From Hyphochytrium catenoides (taxonomy: Eukaryota > Sar > Hyphochytriomycetes > Hyphochytriales > Hyphochytriaceae): a stretch of 50,413 bases of DNA. The DNA lies in contig FLMG01001604.1 of the NCBI GenBank assembly GCA_900088475.1, positions 1 to 50,413 of the forward strand, given 5' to 3'. Numbering within the stretch: the first letter of the stretch is position 1; each line of letters begins with the position of its first letter. This document shows positions 1-11,000 of the stretch, one piece after another. Made by a program: the position numbers and the translations under genes. The notes below the pieces were generated by a model. That model made no database searches. It was not told where the DNA came from and was given only the letters and a program-made list of their open reading frames with translations.

Positions 1-3000
1 AGAGAGAGAGAGAAAGGGAATGAGAGAGAGTGAATAAGATAAGCAAGATAGAAGAAGAAGGAAAGGAACAGATATGAGAAAGAAGTCCCTAGTCTGACCA
101 AGAGCTCTTAGTGACAAAGAGAGAAAAAGAGTGCACAAGACCGACGTGCAACTACGGACGGCGCGCCGCCTAAGACAATTCCGTGGACGAGCAGAAGGAA
201 AACAACGCCAAGTAGTTCTATCGACCGTGGCTCAGGCACAGAGCGAGAGGATTCGGAGGGAAGAGAGAGGCAACAAGTTAGCTGACAGGCGGCCGGTGGA
301 AAAGTACAATGACGGCGAAGGAGCTCCCCTCGTGTTCTGTCAATTACCTTTATATTCTCTGATCCTGAGGAATCGTCTGCCAGGGTGTCAGGAAGGGTTG
401 CAGAGCTTGTCTCTGAGTGACCTTGTTTACTATCTTCTCCCTTGTCTCTCTCGCCTATTCTCTCCTTCTCTCCGTCCATCTCTCCTCCTTCCTTCTTGCT
501 CATCGGGAACAACCATGCACTACTTACCGTCAGCAAAGGATCATTGACTTTCTTTGATAAGTTGTGGACGAAAGGCAGAGTTATCGGACAGACTTTATTG
601 CCAACTAACGATGGGGAGAGACACAGAGTAGCTAAAGATATTATGATGGAGCACAGCTTGTTCTCTCTCTCGCTTTTCCTTTGAATGTTGCGGCCTTTAC
701 ACTTGTTCGTCTCCCCTCCCGTGTCTACTTGGAGCTTTCGTCCTACACTGTCTGGCGCGCCCCTTCTGGCTCCTCTCTAGTGTCTTCTCCTGTGGATCTT
801 CTCGTCCTGCACCTCTCCCTCGGAAGGGAAGAGAATAGAAGCTAACAGTTGCGAAGAGAGAAAAACAAAGGCATCGCAAGGGAGACCAAGAAGGAGGAAG
901 GACGGAGGAGGTAGATGAACGGCGTGGCGTGTGGAGAGACAGAGACGGAGGGCAGTAGGAGTACCCCACCGCGAGAGAAGCAACAGCACCCCAGCGAAGA
1001 GCGGATGGATGATGTGAGAGGAGAAGGAAAAGACTTGGGGAAAAGAGACAAGCAGCACCCTCGACAGCACAATAGCCCTAGGATCCAGGGAGACCTAGGA
1101 AAGGGAGAGACTAAGGAGAGGTCATGATCGCACTTCCACCTGCTGGCATCTTCCATTGTTCCGGCCTTCAAAGGTAGTAGGACCTGCCCCACATGCAGAC
1201 AAACAAGGCTACCTCATTGACATCCTCAGGCTTTTGGCCTGCATCCCACTAACCTCCTATCATGAGTGTGCAAGAGAGATCCATCTCCAGCAGGATCTTA
1301 TCAGCAAATCTTGGAAAGGAAGAATGAGGAAACGAGAGTTAGAAGTCACCTCTGACCACGCTTCTCTCTCTCTCTCTCTCTCTCTCTGGCTTCCACGAGG
1401 ATGGACTGTTAGCGAACTAACGGGCCGGTAGAAGCTCAGTCTCTGCTGCATCACATCGCACCGTTTGAGGGCCGGAGGCACCCATGATGAGCAGCATCAT
1501 GATGTCGGGCGACCTTTAAAGCCCTTCGTCCTAGCTAAGAAGTATGGCTCTTGAGTTCATTGGAGTCCATAGATAATATATGAGCGTCTTTATATGAGAG
1601 GCAAACAGCCTTCTAGACCCCATAACAAATGACAGGGTTATTACTAGCCATAGGTAATATTAGAAACCAGACTGCCTCTTGGTTGCTAACAAATGACAGG
1701 CCTGAGATCCTCTAGCAAGTGGTGCTTTAATAAGCCTTGAGTCTCCCAGGGATGATCCTTCCTTAGTTGGCTGCTGGCATAGGCTGCTGGCTGGGCCTGG
1801 CTTGGCTGCCCGCTGGACGAAGTTCAGAAGAGCAGCTATATTAATATAAGGAAGGGACGGGCCGCCACTCTCACCACAGCAAGACCTGTGTCAGGGGTCG
1901 TGAAAATTTTCAGTTCGCCCTGGATCCCTGCTGCGGGCCGGGAAGCAGAAGACATCCATCATCTCTTCTTTGTGCTCTATCAGCAGCAGACAACAAAAAC
2001 GAAGGGGCGCATGAAGATCTCATCTTGGGAAAGAATAATGACAGAGGACGCTTCAAGATGAGGGACAGTGAGAGGAGAAATGGAGAGACACAGAGGAAAC
2101 GATTCTCTTTTTCAAAAGAGGGGAAGACGTTTGAGAAGAAGAGCCACACGCTCGCATGGCAGGTGAAGACTAGGTACTTTGGCATCACATCCCTTGTACA
2201 TCTTGCGGCTGCGAGGTGCGTTTTCTTTGACGACAACGGGGATCGGCCTTCTTATTATCTTACTTCCATGTTTAACTCTTGTTCTCCTTTGGAACGGTTT
2301 GGGAGAGGACTTTGTAGTATGGAATCTTTCTTCCAGAGTAGTTCCTAGAGGATCATCTCACCAGAAGGAGCAGTCACGTGGTGAGACAAAGAAGAAAGAG
2401 ATCTTTCCAGTAGGATACTGATGGATATATAGTGGAATCTTCTTCTTGGCTTGTGGACCAACCCTCACATCAACCCACCCACGGACCTTGGTGCTGCTCC
2501 TTCCACCATGCACAGGACAAGCGTAGTCTATTATCCCACGAGCCCGTCTTGATGCCGAATGATGAGTGCAAGAAGTAGAAGGTTCAGTGCCAGGTGGTGG
2601 TGTATGGGTGGCTTGACGGTAGAGCTAGGACCAAGTGTATGTGAAGAGCTTATTATCACTAATAATCCAAAGCTCTTCCTTGGGACACCCCAGCAGGCCC
2701 AGCAGCAGACATAATGAAGAAGGCTCAAACCTCACACCTCCTCCTCAAGATAAATGCAGCAGGCGAGCCATCCCTGTGTTTCTGTCTCCTCGAATCTTAG
2801 AGAAGTTAAAGTGAAGTACCTATCATCACTCGGTACTGGTTCGGAGGAGCGACAGAATGCTGTTGAGCTTCACATACCAGTAACAGTCTCCGCTGTCCTA
2901 GAGATCGCGGCAGCTAACTTAAAGCTGCAGGCCTCCTAGACGCTGCTCAGTTTGTTCGAGGAGGAAGCTTGCTAGTTGTAAGGCAGATGAGTATTATGAA

Positions 3001-4467
3001 CAGCATGATAATGCACTGCCCATTGTGGTTGATAAGAAGAAGGAGAAGTAGATAAAGAGAAGAAAGATTAAGAGATGAAAGGAAAAGAAACAGTCACAGT
3101 CAAAGAAGAAAGAAGAATAATCAGAGAGAGAAGAGCGAACCTCCTTCTCCCGTATCATTTGTCTGTTATATCTCTCAACGATTATGAATCTGATGGTGAA
3201 GAAGAGGATGGACAGAGAGGAGCAAGCAGAAGACAGGAGAATCATGCCATGCTCAACAGCACCAGCAACAAAAGGTTGTTGATGAGGTAAAAGAGGATGA
3301 GCCTGTACCAACTAGCAGCTACTGCTTCCTCCTCTGGCGAAGGCTTGATGCGCGTTTGAGGCACACTCTCCTCACTCATTGCCATCACCAAACATAGAGT
3401 GCACGCTTGTCACTTATTGCCATCACCAAGACAGATGGACTTGATGGGAACCATGAAGCCATCATCATGTTCCTTATTTATTCTTACTAGCTGCAAGGTC
3501 TTTCCTTCTTCTTCCATCTATTGTCAGCTACGATTCGAAGCATATGCAAGTAGAATCTCAAGGCTATCCTGATTTATATGGGTCACTCCTCGGCATCGCC
3601 GCGGAGTAGGGCGCTTTCCTTCGTCACGCTAAGAAGCACATCTGTTATAAGAAATAAGATCTTAAGCCTCATGGCAGGCCATCCTCATTGCGGTCGAGTG
3701 ACGCCGGACCAGCTAAAGGCATCTCTCCACCACCCGCCCAGCAGAACAATGATAGTCAACGACCTGCTTAAGGCAAGCAGAACTTGGTAGTATAGATAGC
3801 CTCTTGTGGCCTAACTCGCCTCAGAGCCTGGCTGATGCGTCGCTGGTGGCAGAGCTGCGTGGTTGGGCTTCAACAGCAACTAAGGACGCCTGACAGTTGA
3901 CATTATTTGTGCTTCTGCAACATGGTGATGCAGAATTCTGTACTCGAGGGGATGTTTGAGGACAAGTTCGGATGGTAAGATCGAATATTAGGTCACTCAA
4001 CGGCTATGTGTATGTTATCAGCCCTTTAGAGCCCCAACCAAAGTTAGTGCGGCAGTACCTTAGGACACAGTGGTCTAGAATCGTATCTCTACCTTGTAGT
4101 TTGGGCTTACATTCGGGACTCGCCATCTCTATCATGAAGCCATCGTGCCCGCTGCTCTGATGACGATGGCCCAACAAGCTTCTGACCGAGCTCTAGCGGC
4201 GCTTCTCGCATTCTCACATCACGGTCTCATCAAGCCGCGTTTGCACGGGTGTGGCTTTCTGCTTGCGTCGCACTAGAGGTCGAAGGACGTGAGCAGGGGT
4301 TGCTGTGGAGGTTTCAGGACAGCATAGGGGGGAAGGGCACGAGTCGCATTGTCATCTGCCGTAGACCCTCAGCTTCGTTGCTTTGCGGGGAAGGTTGAAG
4401 TTCGGCAGACGCCTCTCCGCGGGGATCAGCTTAAGTAGACCCTATCTGTCCACCTAGAAAGAGCAAC
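1..4467. other. Gene-poor left flank with low-complexity and short repeats
   Basis: I see no protein family in this 4.5 kb. The first 30 bases are a (GA)n tract. About 230-290 and 840-1120 are purine-rich, about 430-500 and 700-800 are pyrimidine-rich, and 1362-1388 is a pure CT run. Short direct repeats occur: aacaaatgacagg near 1624 and 1688, and attgccatcaccaa near 3378 and 3417. Frames open here are short and low in complexity. One stretch on the minus strand (about 547-636) reads as plausible protein followed by a good gtaagt donor, but no partner exon fits well. Nothing here supports a confident gene. Confidence 0.5.
1362..1388. repeat. (CT)n microsatellite
   Basis: A run of alternating C and T of roughly 27 bases on the plus strand. 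It lies inside an open but low-complexity frame that I do not regard as a gene. Confidence 0.9.
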
Positions 4468-7400
4468 ATGGCCCAGTCTCTAGTCCAAAAGGTGAAGCGG
4501 CAGATGGAATTCTATCTTGGGGATAGTAACATGAGGTGCGACCACTAAACGATACTTTACTTCGCGAGCAGTTGATAGCAGGAATATCTGGGTTAGAAAG
4601 AGAAAAGCAACGGCCTCTTGTCTGTCAAAGCGGGAAAGCCACCAGGGCAAATGGGAGGAGAATCGGCCGAGCAGCAAACAGGGACGGGCAGAATAGGCCA
4701 AGGGAATCGGAAGGGCAGTGTTTGACGAAATCGGGTACAAGGAATTGAGGGCTGTGAAGTGAGAGGTGGAGTGGCGAGAGTAAGAGTGGTAACGGAGAGT
4801 CTAAGTTAGCGCATGCAGGGTAAGGAGACGACCTTTAGGTGACAGTGTGTGGGCCAAGTAAAGGGAAGCTAAGGTTTTGATGCCATAGGATCGACAAGTT
4901 TCTGCAGCAGAAGGCGGAGGAGGATCCACTGGGTGAGGGCTGGATGGACTTGGGCATGTTTGAAGGCTTCAACAGGTGTGAGAATATCCTGAATGGACTC
5001 GATCTCTCTCTGTCTCAAGCTTCAACCCCTCTTCGACTTAGACCTCCACTACCTGTATATGCCTTCCGCTCTAAGCTTGCCAACATCGTTGTGGGCTTGA
5101 GTCTATATATATCAGTTGCGCTATCTATGCAACTCTACCCTCGCGTTCCCAACGCCACTTCTTTTGATGTTAGGGTAAAGCAGCTGAAGGCTACCGCCGA
5201 TAACATACGAGAGGCCGTTGCGCATTCAAAGCTCCTAGTCCTTAGCGACGATGGTCAGCGCGTCAGAAGAGTCAACCCCGTGCATATGCCAGGGGACCTT
5301 GACGGTAGGGAGTAGAGAAATACTTTCATAAAAGACGCCAAGTTTTCATGCCTCTTTAGGGAACTTGCAGTCCACTATCGTCCACTTCGTGATCGTGGAC
5401 GAAGGGCTTGTTCTTATTTCGCACTGAGACTCCGCCCTAGTTGAAAAGCGCTGTGATGGGCACGTTGATTGTGCCTGCTTGCCGATTAATGCTTACCTCT
5501 ACTACCGTCAACTATTGCGGACTCACCCTCGTCGGCCACATACGTCTCTGATACATCTTGATTGTGGCGTTAGATCTGCCTTGACTTTCCTTTTCATATT
5601 TAACTCTTTTTCCGATCCATGGACCAGAACGGACTCTATACATAGAGAACTTTCCCGAGGGATTGGAGCACGATGATATCAAGAAGGCATTCAAAATTTA
5701 CGGGAAGGTAAGATGAGGCTTGTCCCCGGGTTTGTTAAGAGTTCCACTTTGCCAAACAACCACAATGTCTCTTCACTCTCTCTATGATATGGTTCAGCGT
5801 GTCTCAGTCACTGTTACCCTCACGTCAGTTTCTGTCGGTGACTGTTTGTTTACCTTGTCAAGCCAAAGTACTTGGCTCAATAACGAGGAGAGCGGTTGGT
5901 AGCTCCACCAACTTAGAAACTTTTTGGACTCCGGTCACCTGAGGTCTATTGTCTGTGCAACCCTTCAATCTCATATTACCCTTCCTGTTCTCTTTGCCTT
6001 TTGCGGCGTTCCTCAGGTTGCTCTAGTCAGTATGCCACGGTATACAGACACCAGAAAGTTCAAAGGCTTCGCTTTCGTCGAGTTTACCTCCAGGGAAGCA
6101 GTGGAGCGAGCGGTTCAGGACTCTAAGCTAGGTCCGAGCTTACTCTCTTCCCTTTAACTCCGCCCACAAGTGCTCTCTGCTTTACGTGTTCCACTAATCA
6201 TTCTCGTCGCCCGTCTTGTGCGGATAGACTCCACGTCGTGCCAGGCAAAGTCAGTCTCACAACCTCTTATTTTGCTCTTTATCTTGACTCATGTCCACCC
6301 ATCTAGTCCTTGAGTGTGGGTCACCTATGCTCTTGCATCTTTTTGCCGCAAGCACTCTAAAGTTCGTACTATCGCAATCCTTGACATCTTCCTGACCTTT
6401 TAAATCTCCCTGTCTTACGTTGATGCAGAGGGCTTGGGGTTTACAGTTTGTTCAAAGCTGGAGTGGCTCGCAAGAAAGAAAGACAAGGAGGTCCCGAAGG
6501 GTGGCAATGAGGCCCACAATACGGTCCGTTACATGGTTGGCACTGGTTCTTGTTCCCTCAACTGCAGCAAGCTTCTTTGCCTAAGGGTCAGGCTGTGCGC
6601 GTCAGATTGTTTCTCAGCTGACGATTCGTTATGGCAGGTCTTTTTGTTGTTGTTGTGTACTACTTTGAAGTACTCTGCGCATTCTCATATAGCTCTGTTG
6701 TCTCTCTTCTCTCCGCTTTCGTTCTGAGGGTCTCTCTCGTTGTCTCCGTGACCATGTAGGATGGCATGCGGCATAGCATAGCTCTCGTAAGGGGCCTTAG
6801 GAACCACTCGTCGTCCTCTCTTTCCTCCTTGGTAGAACTACTTGCCATCATAGATGACTTGACGGCCCTCCTCAGCACTGCGGAGGAGCTTCTTCGTGAT
6901 AGAGTTGAAGAAAGTAGTGCTGGGAAGGGAGGGCAGGTGCTTCTTGTCAAGTATCGGACTCCGCTAGGCTGCATGAGGAGTAAGATATGTCCTAACACCT
7001 TTTGGGCCCTCTCTCTTTGATCCCGCTGTCCCCGCTCGTCCATCAGTTGTGAGTGAAATCTCCGTCTAACTATGTGTCCTCCTTAAGGTAGTCGTCTGTC
7101 GTCAACTCAAGAGTCTCTAACTTCTCTGTGGTTGCTTTATAGCTATTCATCACTACCAGGAAGAGGAGCGGCTAGTCTTAGAGGGTGCTCGTCTTTCGAT
7201 TGAGGGTCTCAAGAGCAAGGACGAAGAAGATAGGGCAATTGAAGCATTTGTCAAGGCAAAAGCCACCGATCTTCTTCATAGCGAGCCTATTTCTCTTCCG
7301 CCACGTCCATCATCCCCCTCTCACAAAAAGGCCAGTAATAGTGATAGAACTCAACAGACGGCAGCAACCCGAGGAGCAAAAGGGGGAAAGCATATAAAGT

Positions 7401-7552
7401 ATGCTTCAGAGAGTGAGGAGGATGAGAGCATGAAAGATGAGAAGACAGAAGGCGGCAGAAGGCCGATGGACACTAATGTCGTCTCCAAGCACAGAAATAA
7501 GGAAGATGAGGCCTCTTCTAGAAAGCAACGAAAGAAGCAGAGAGTGGGATAA
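4468..7552 (+). CDS. LARP7: La-related protein 7 (LARP7)-like, spliced
   Basis: Eight exons can be joined in phase: 4468-4535, 4889-4975, 5174-5304, 5628-5707, 6017-6131, 6429-6490, 6760-6979 and 7143-7552, giving about 390 aa. Residues 1 to about 95 form a La motif (QMEFYLGDSNM, then IDKF). As in metazoan LARP7, a phenylalanine stands where genuine La has its first tyrosine. An RRM follows, with ERTLYIE as RNP2 and KGFAFVEF as RNP1. The last exon is charged and contains GGKHIKYASESEE, which resembles the conserved C-terminal KHIRF box of the LARP7/p65 family. LARP7 proteins bind the 3' U-tail of 7SK or telomerase RNA. The La module and first RRM are clear. Exon 6760-6979 should carry the second RRM, which I cannot recognise with certainty, and an extra small exon within 6491-6759 is possible. 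A canonical La (SSB) protein is the alternative. Confidence 0.85.
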
Positions 7553-7752
7553 GGGCCAAGGTTGGCAATGGGAGCTCAGATGTCAACCAACTCTCTTTCT
7601 GCTTCAGCGTATTTATTATAGACAAGGACAACAATTCATCATACTATAGTGTCTCTTCTGTCTTCTGCATATACTAAACATTTGAACGGATGACGGAGGA
7701 AAGACTGACAAGCAAGACAACTGTGGAAGTCAGGCGCAATGCTCTTGATTAT

Positions 7753-9793
7753 TTATTGCTCTATTTTGATTAGGCCCGCCTGTAGTAGCTGACGAATCTT
7801 TCTAGCTGTCTTCTCGTCTCTCATGCTATCTCTCAAAGCGCCTGGATCCTGTGCACATCTGTGCAGTAGCTGGCGCAGCTCTGGATCAGCCAGAAGCTGC
7901 TGCAGTTCTTCATCCTCTAGAATCCTTCTCATTTTCTCTCTCTCACCATCTTCCTCTTTTAACGGCACTTTCTCCAACGTTTCTTTGATGAACCTTTTCC
8001 TCTCTGATTCCGAAAGGATGGCTGGTGAAGGTGAAGATGGATTCGGTGCCTCCCCATTCTTCTGCCCCAGCTACAATATAGAGAGTTGAAGGTGAGTTAG
8101 AAATGAGAAATGGCAGGCGATCTATCACATCCCTGGCGACTAGGAAGTAGCTTGAGAGATCAAGGTATACATATGAAGAAGGAAATGAAGACAAAGGGAA
8201 CCCGCATCTTCTTCTTCTCTCCCACCTTTTCAAAGTGGTCGCCCATAATCTTCATAAACTCCATCAAAGCACTTGTCACAAAGGAGTTGTCCTTCGCATT
8301 GATAGCAGTCATAGAGAAAAAAAGGAAGAGAAGCAATGAAGAGGTTGTGTCAAATTTTTAAGAAAGCACTCTTCTATCAACCAACAGAGAAACCATAGAC
8401 GCTGATGACGGTAATTTATGCACCTTGTACTTTGCCAAGGCTTGCGTAGGGTTGTTCTGAAGCATTGAGATTGCCCGCATAAACTCCGGATCTTGGAAGG
8501 CTAAGATAGGTGGAATGTAATGAGAGGAAGAGAATGAGTGAGTGAAGAAAGAGGAAGCAGACTCGAGAAACAGGGCGAGTAAAGCCTTAGAGGGACTATT
8601 GTTGAGGTCGGTACACAGCACTAAGTGAATCGTGACGAAGAGAAAGGGCAAACCATGCACTTTGCGAAAAGAGAAGAAGATTGCTACATATACACAGGGC
8701 GAGAGAGCAAATGGAAAAAAAGAGAGAGACTAATAAGAGAGAGACCAGAGAGAGAGAGAGGCAGAGGTAGAGAGAGAGAGAGGAAGAGGAAACAGGATAG
8801 AAAGGAAGATCCGCTACGCTACCTCTAGCGAGCAGTGGACTCTGAGAGAAGCGCATCATGAGCTCTGGAGTCATCCATTCTTCATAGAAAGAAGGGCAAG
8901 GAAAGAGTGTGAGACCAACAGGACAAGACATGCGCAGATTAAGCATCTTTTGGGACAAGAGATATCCCGATACAAGGGTCATTTGTGGCATATGAACAAG
9001 ACAGAGACGACACGCTGCGACAGAACAAGATGTCTCTAGAAAGAGAAGTGGCAGCAGGGCGAGAGATGGAGATATAGAGACAAGTAGAGATAGGCAGCAC
9101 TATAAAGGATCTAGAAACAGAAAGAGCCCTCTGAGTGCGGGCAAAGGTAGAACAAGAGGGAGAAATAGGCGAAGGAGGCAGAGGCAGCAGCAAGAGCCCA
9201 AAGAAGTAGCAAGAAGATGACGTTTCGGACGAGGAAGAAAAGAAAAAGCTACCGGATGTGTTAGCAGAAAGCGCCTCAAGAGGGTTTCTTTTTTGCTCTT
9301 CTGTCATTGACTGCTGCACCTCAGGCAGGATCAAGCTGCTGTTTGCCTCCTGTCTCTTTCTGATAATCGGAATCTCTTTCTCTTCTTTCTGTCCTTCTCT
9401 CTTGGCGTCTTTCCTCACATCTCTCTTCTCTTTGGTGCTCTTGGACTGGAAGAACCCTTTCTTGAAGCCCGAACCGAAAGATTTAGTCTCTTTCTTCTCT
9501 TCTCGAGCCTTCTTCTTTTCTTTCTCTCTCTTCGCTGCTTTCGCCGCTGCGAGTATACTATCCATCAGCGGTTCTTCTGTTTTCTCTTCTGCTGTCTCCC
9601 CCCTTTCTTGTTCTCTATTTTCTTGGGACAATATAGGCGGAGAAGACAGAGAGGACGCCGAGGCCCGAGCTGGTTGCTCGGTCCTTTCCGGCTCTGAGAG
9701 CTTGAGATCTTCTAGAGGTGGCAGATCCTCTAAGCCTGGAGTGTCTTCATCTGTTATCTCTTCAATGGTAGGCATCGTGCCAGCTTTTTCCAC
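7753..9793 (-). CDS. STI1/DP-domain co-chaperone-like protein
   Basis: Five exons join in phase on the minus strand: 9793-9253, 8879-8823, 8491-8424, 8291-8226 and 8070-7753, giving 349 aa. The N-terminal 180 residues are acidic, then lysine-rich and disordered (DEDTPGLEDLPP; later GSGFKKGFFQSK). Two STI1-type DP domains follow. The first is at about 181-244 (TPELMMRF, DPEFMRAISMLQNNP, MEFMKIMGDHFE). The second is at about 290-349 and ends the protein (LLADPELRQLL, KIRQLLQAGLI). DP domains occur in Sti1/Hop, Hip and ubiquilin and bind hydrophobic client segments. No TPR or ubiquitin-like domain is present, so this is not Hop or ubiquilin. A second ATG at 9775 is an alternative start. The (GA)n run at 8740-8790 is intronic. 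The function beyond chaperone association is not known to me. Confidence 0.87.
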
Positions 9794-11000
9794 TCTATCT
9801 CAGGCTTCTCTCCGTTGGTTTGGCCACTGTGTGTTTCTTGTCGCCTTCCGAGGTTCTCGTTCACCCCTGAGACCTGAGCTGTGACGCCGTGACGAGAGGT
9901 CCTCTCTTATAGTCCTTTCCTCCGTTCCGTTCTTGACCTTCTGGTCGTGGAGGTTCTGAGAAGATTGGCTTCCTCTGTACTGCACTTTCAGTGTATCTGA
10001 AGCACTCTACCTGCTCTTCGCTCTGTCTGCGCCTCCGTTCTCTCTTCAGCTTTCCCTTCCTGTGTCGTTGGCTGACCTCTTCCTAAGCCCGCAGTCTGAC
10101 CGTGCAATGCCTTCTCACTCGCCTGCTATGGTCAACTGTCTGTCTCTCCCGCGTTCCTGGTGTCTCTCCTTCTTCTATTCTCGCTCTCTCTCCCCTCTCT
10201 CGCTCTCCTCTCTCTCTCTCTCACTCGTCTCTCGCTCTCTCGTCTCTCGTCTCTCTCGTCTCTCTCTCTCTCCTCTCTCTCTCTCTCACTCGTCTCTCGC
10301 TCTCTCGTCTCTCGTCTCTCTCGTCTCTCTCTCTCTNNNNNNNNNNNNNNNNCTCTCTCTCTCTCTCTCTCTCCCCCGTGTTGCCTCCACGTTCCCGGCG
10401 CTGCTGCTGCTGGTTCGTGTCTCTTCGATTGGAAGCTTCGGGCGTACCCACCGCCTAGAGGCCTGACCACTTGTAAAACCGTCAAACCCTTGACAGGATT
10501 GGTTGCTCTGCATCCATCTGACACACTACGACGGTTGTCCACCCACCGCCTCCTTTCCGGACAATCCCTGCTTCTAGCTCTATCTCTTTGCCTCTCTGTC
10601 TCTCTGGTGGTCTGTCTCTCCTTGATTCTTCTCTGTCTCTCAACAAATTCTTTACTTAGTATTGTGGGAGGTTATTCTCACTCTGTTTCATTTACCTTAC
10701 CATCTCTTTCTCTCTTCTGCTCCATCTCTCTCCTTACTCTTTCTCTCTCCAGGTACATCATTTCCACCTCATGCCTTGATGAGTCTTCCTTCTCTCTGCG
10801 CAGAGTCCCGCTCTTTCATCAAAGGACACAGCCGCGCGCGCTCGGAGGTCATCACGTCTGAGGTCTCAGGTTGGTGGCAAGAAGCAGGAAGCCAGACAGA
10901 GAGAGAGAGAGAGGTGCAAGGCAACAAGGGCAAAAAGGAGAAGAACACAGCATAAGAGAAAGCGAGACGGGGTGAGAACACAGAGAGGGAGAGAAGGAGG
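9794..11000. promoter_or_regulatory. Shared divergent 5' interval of the STI1 and SPAG1 genes
   Basis: The two start codons (9793 minus, 11001 plus) are 1.2 kb apart and point away from each other. The interval holds a CT-rich block from about 10180 to 10371, broken by 16 undetermined bases at 10337-10352, and more pyrimidine-rich sequence to about 10750. The frames open across the CT block are Leu/Ser repeats and are not credible proteins. I infer 5' leaders and a bidirectional promoter. No TATA box or named factor site is evident. Confidence 0.5.
10180..10371. repeat. CT-rich microsatellite containing an assembly gap
   Basis: Tandem tctctctcgtctctcg-type units and pure CT run through this block. 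Sixteen Ns at 10337-10352 sit inside it, with CT runs on both sides. The gap is therefore almost certainly more of the same repeat, of unknown true length. Confidence 0.9.

Noticed and set aside
547-636. Minus-strand exon candidate ending in a gtaagt donor
   Set aside because: No partner exon in a compatible phase gives recognisable protein, and the CT tract beside it has the wrong polarity for a minus-strand intron.
10062-10861. Several long open frames on both strands
   Set aside because: They are Leu/Ser or Arg/Glu repeats produced by the CT microsatellite, and they run through undetermined bases.
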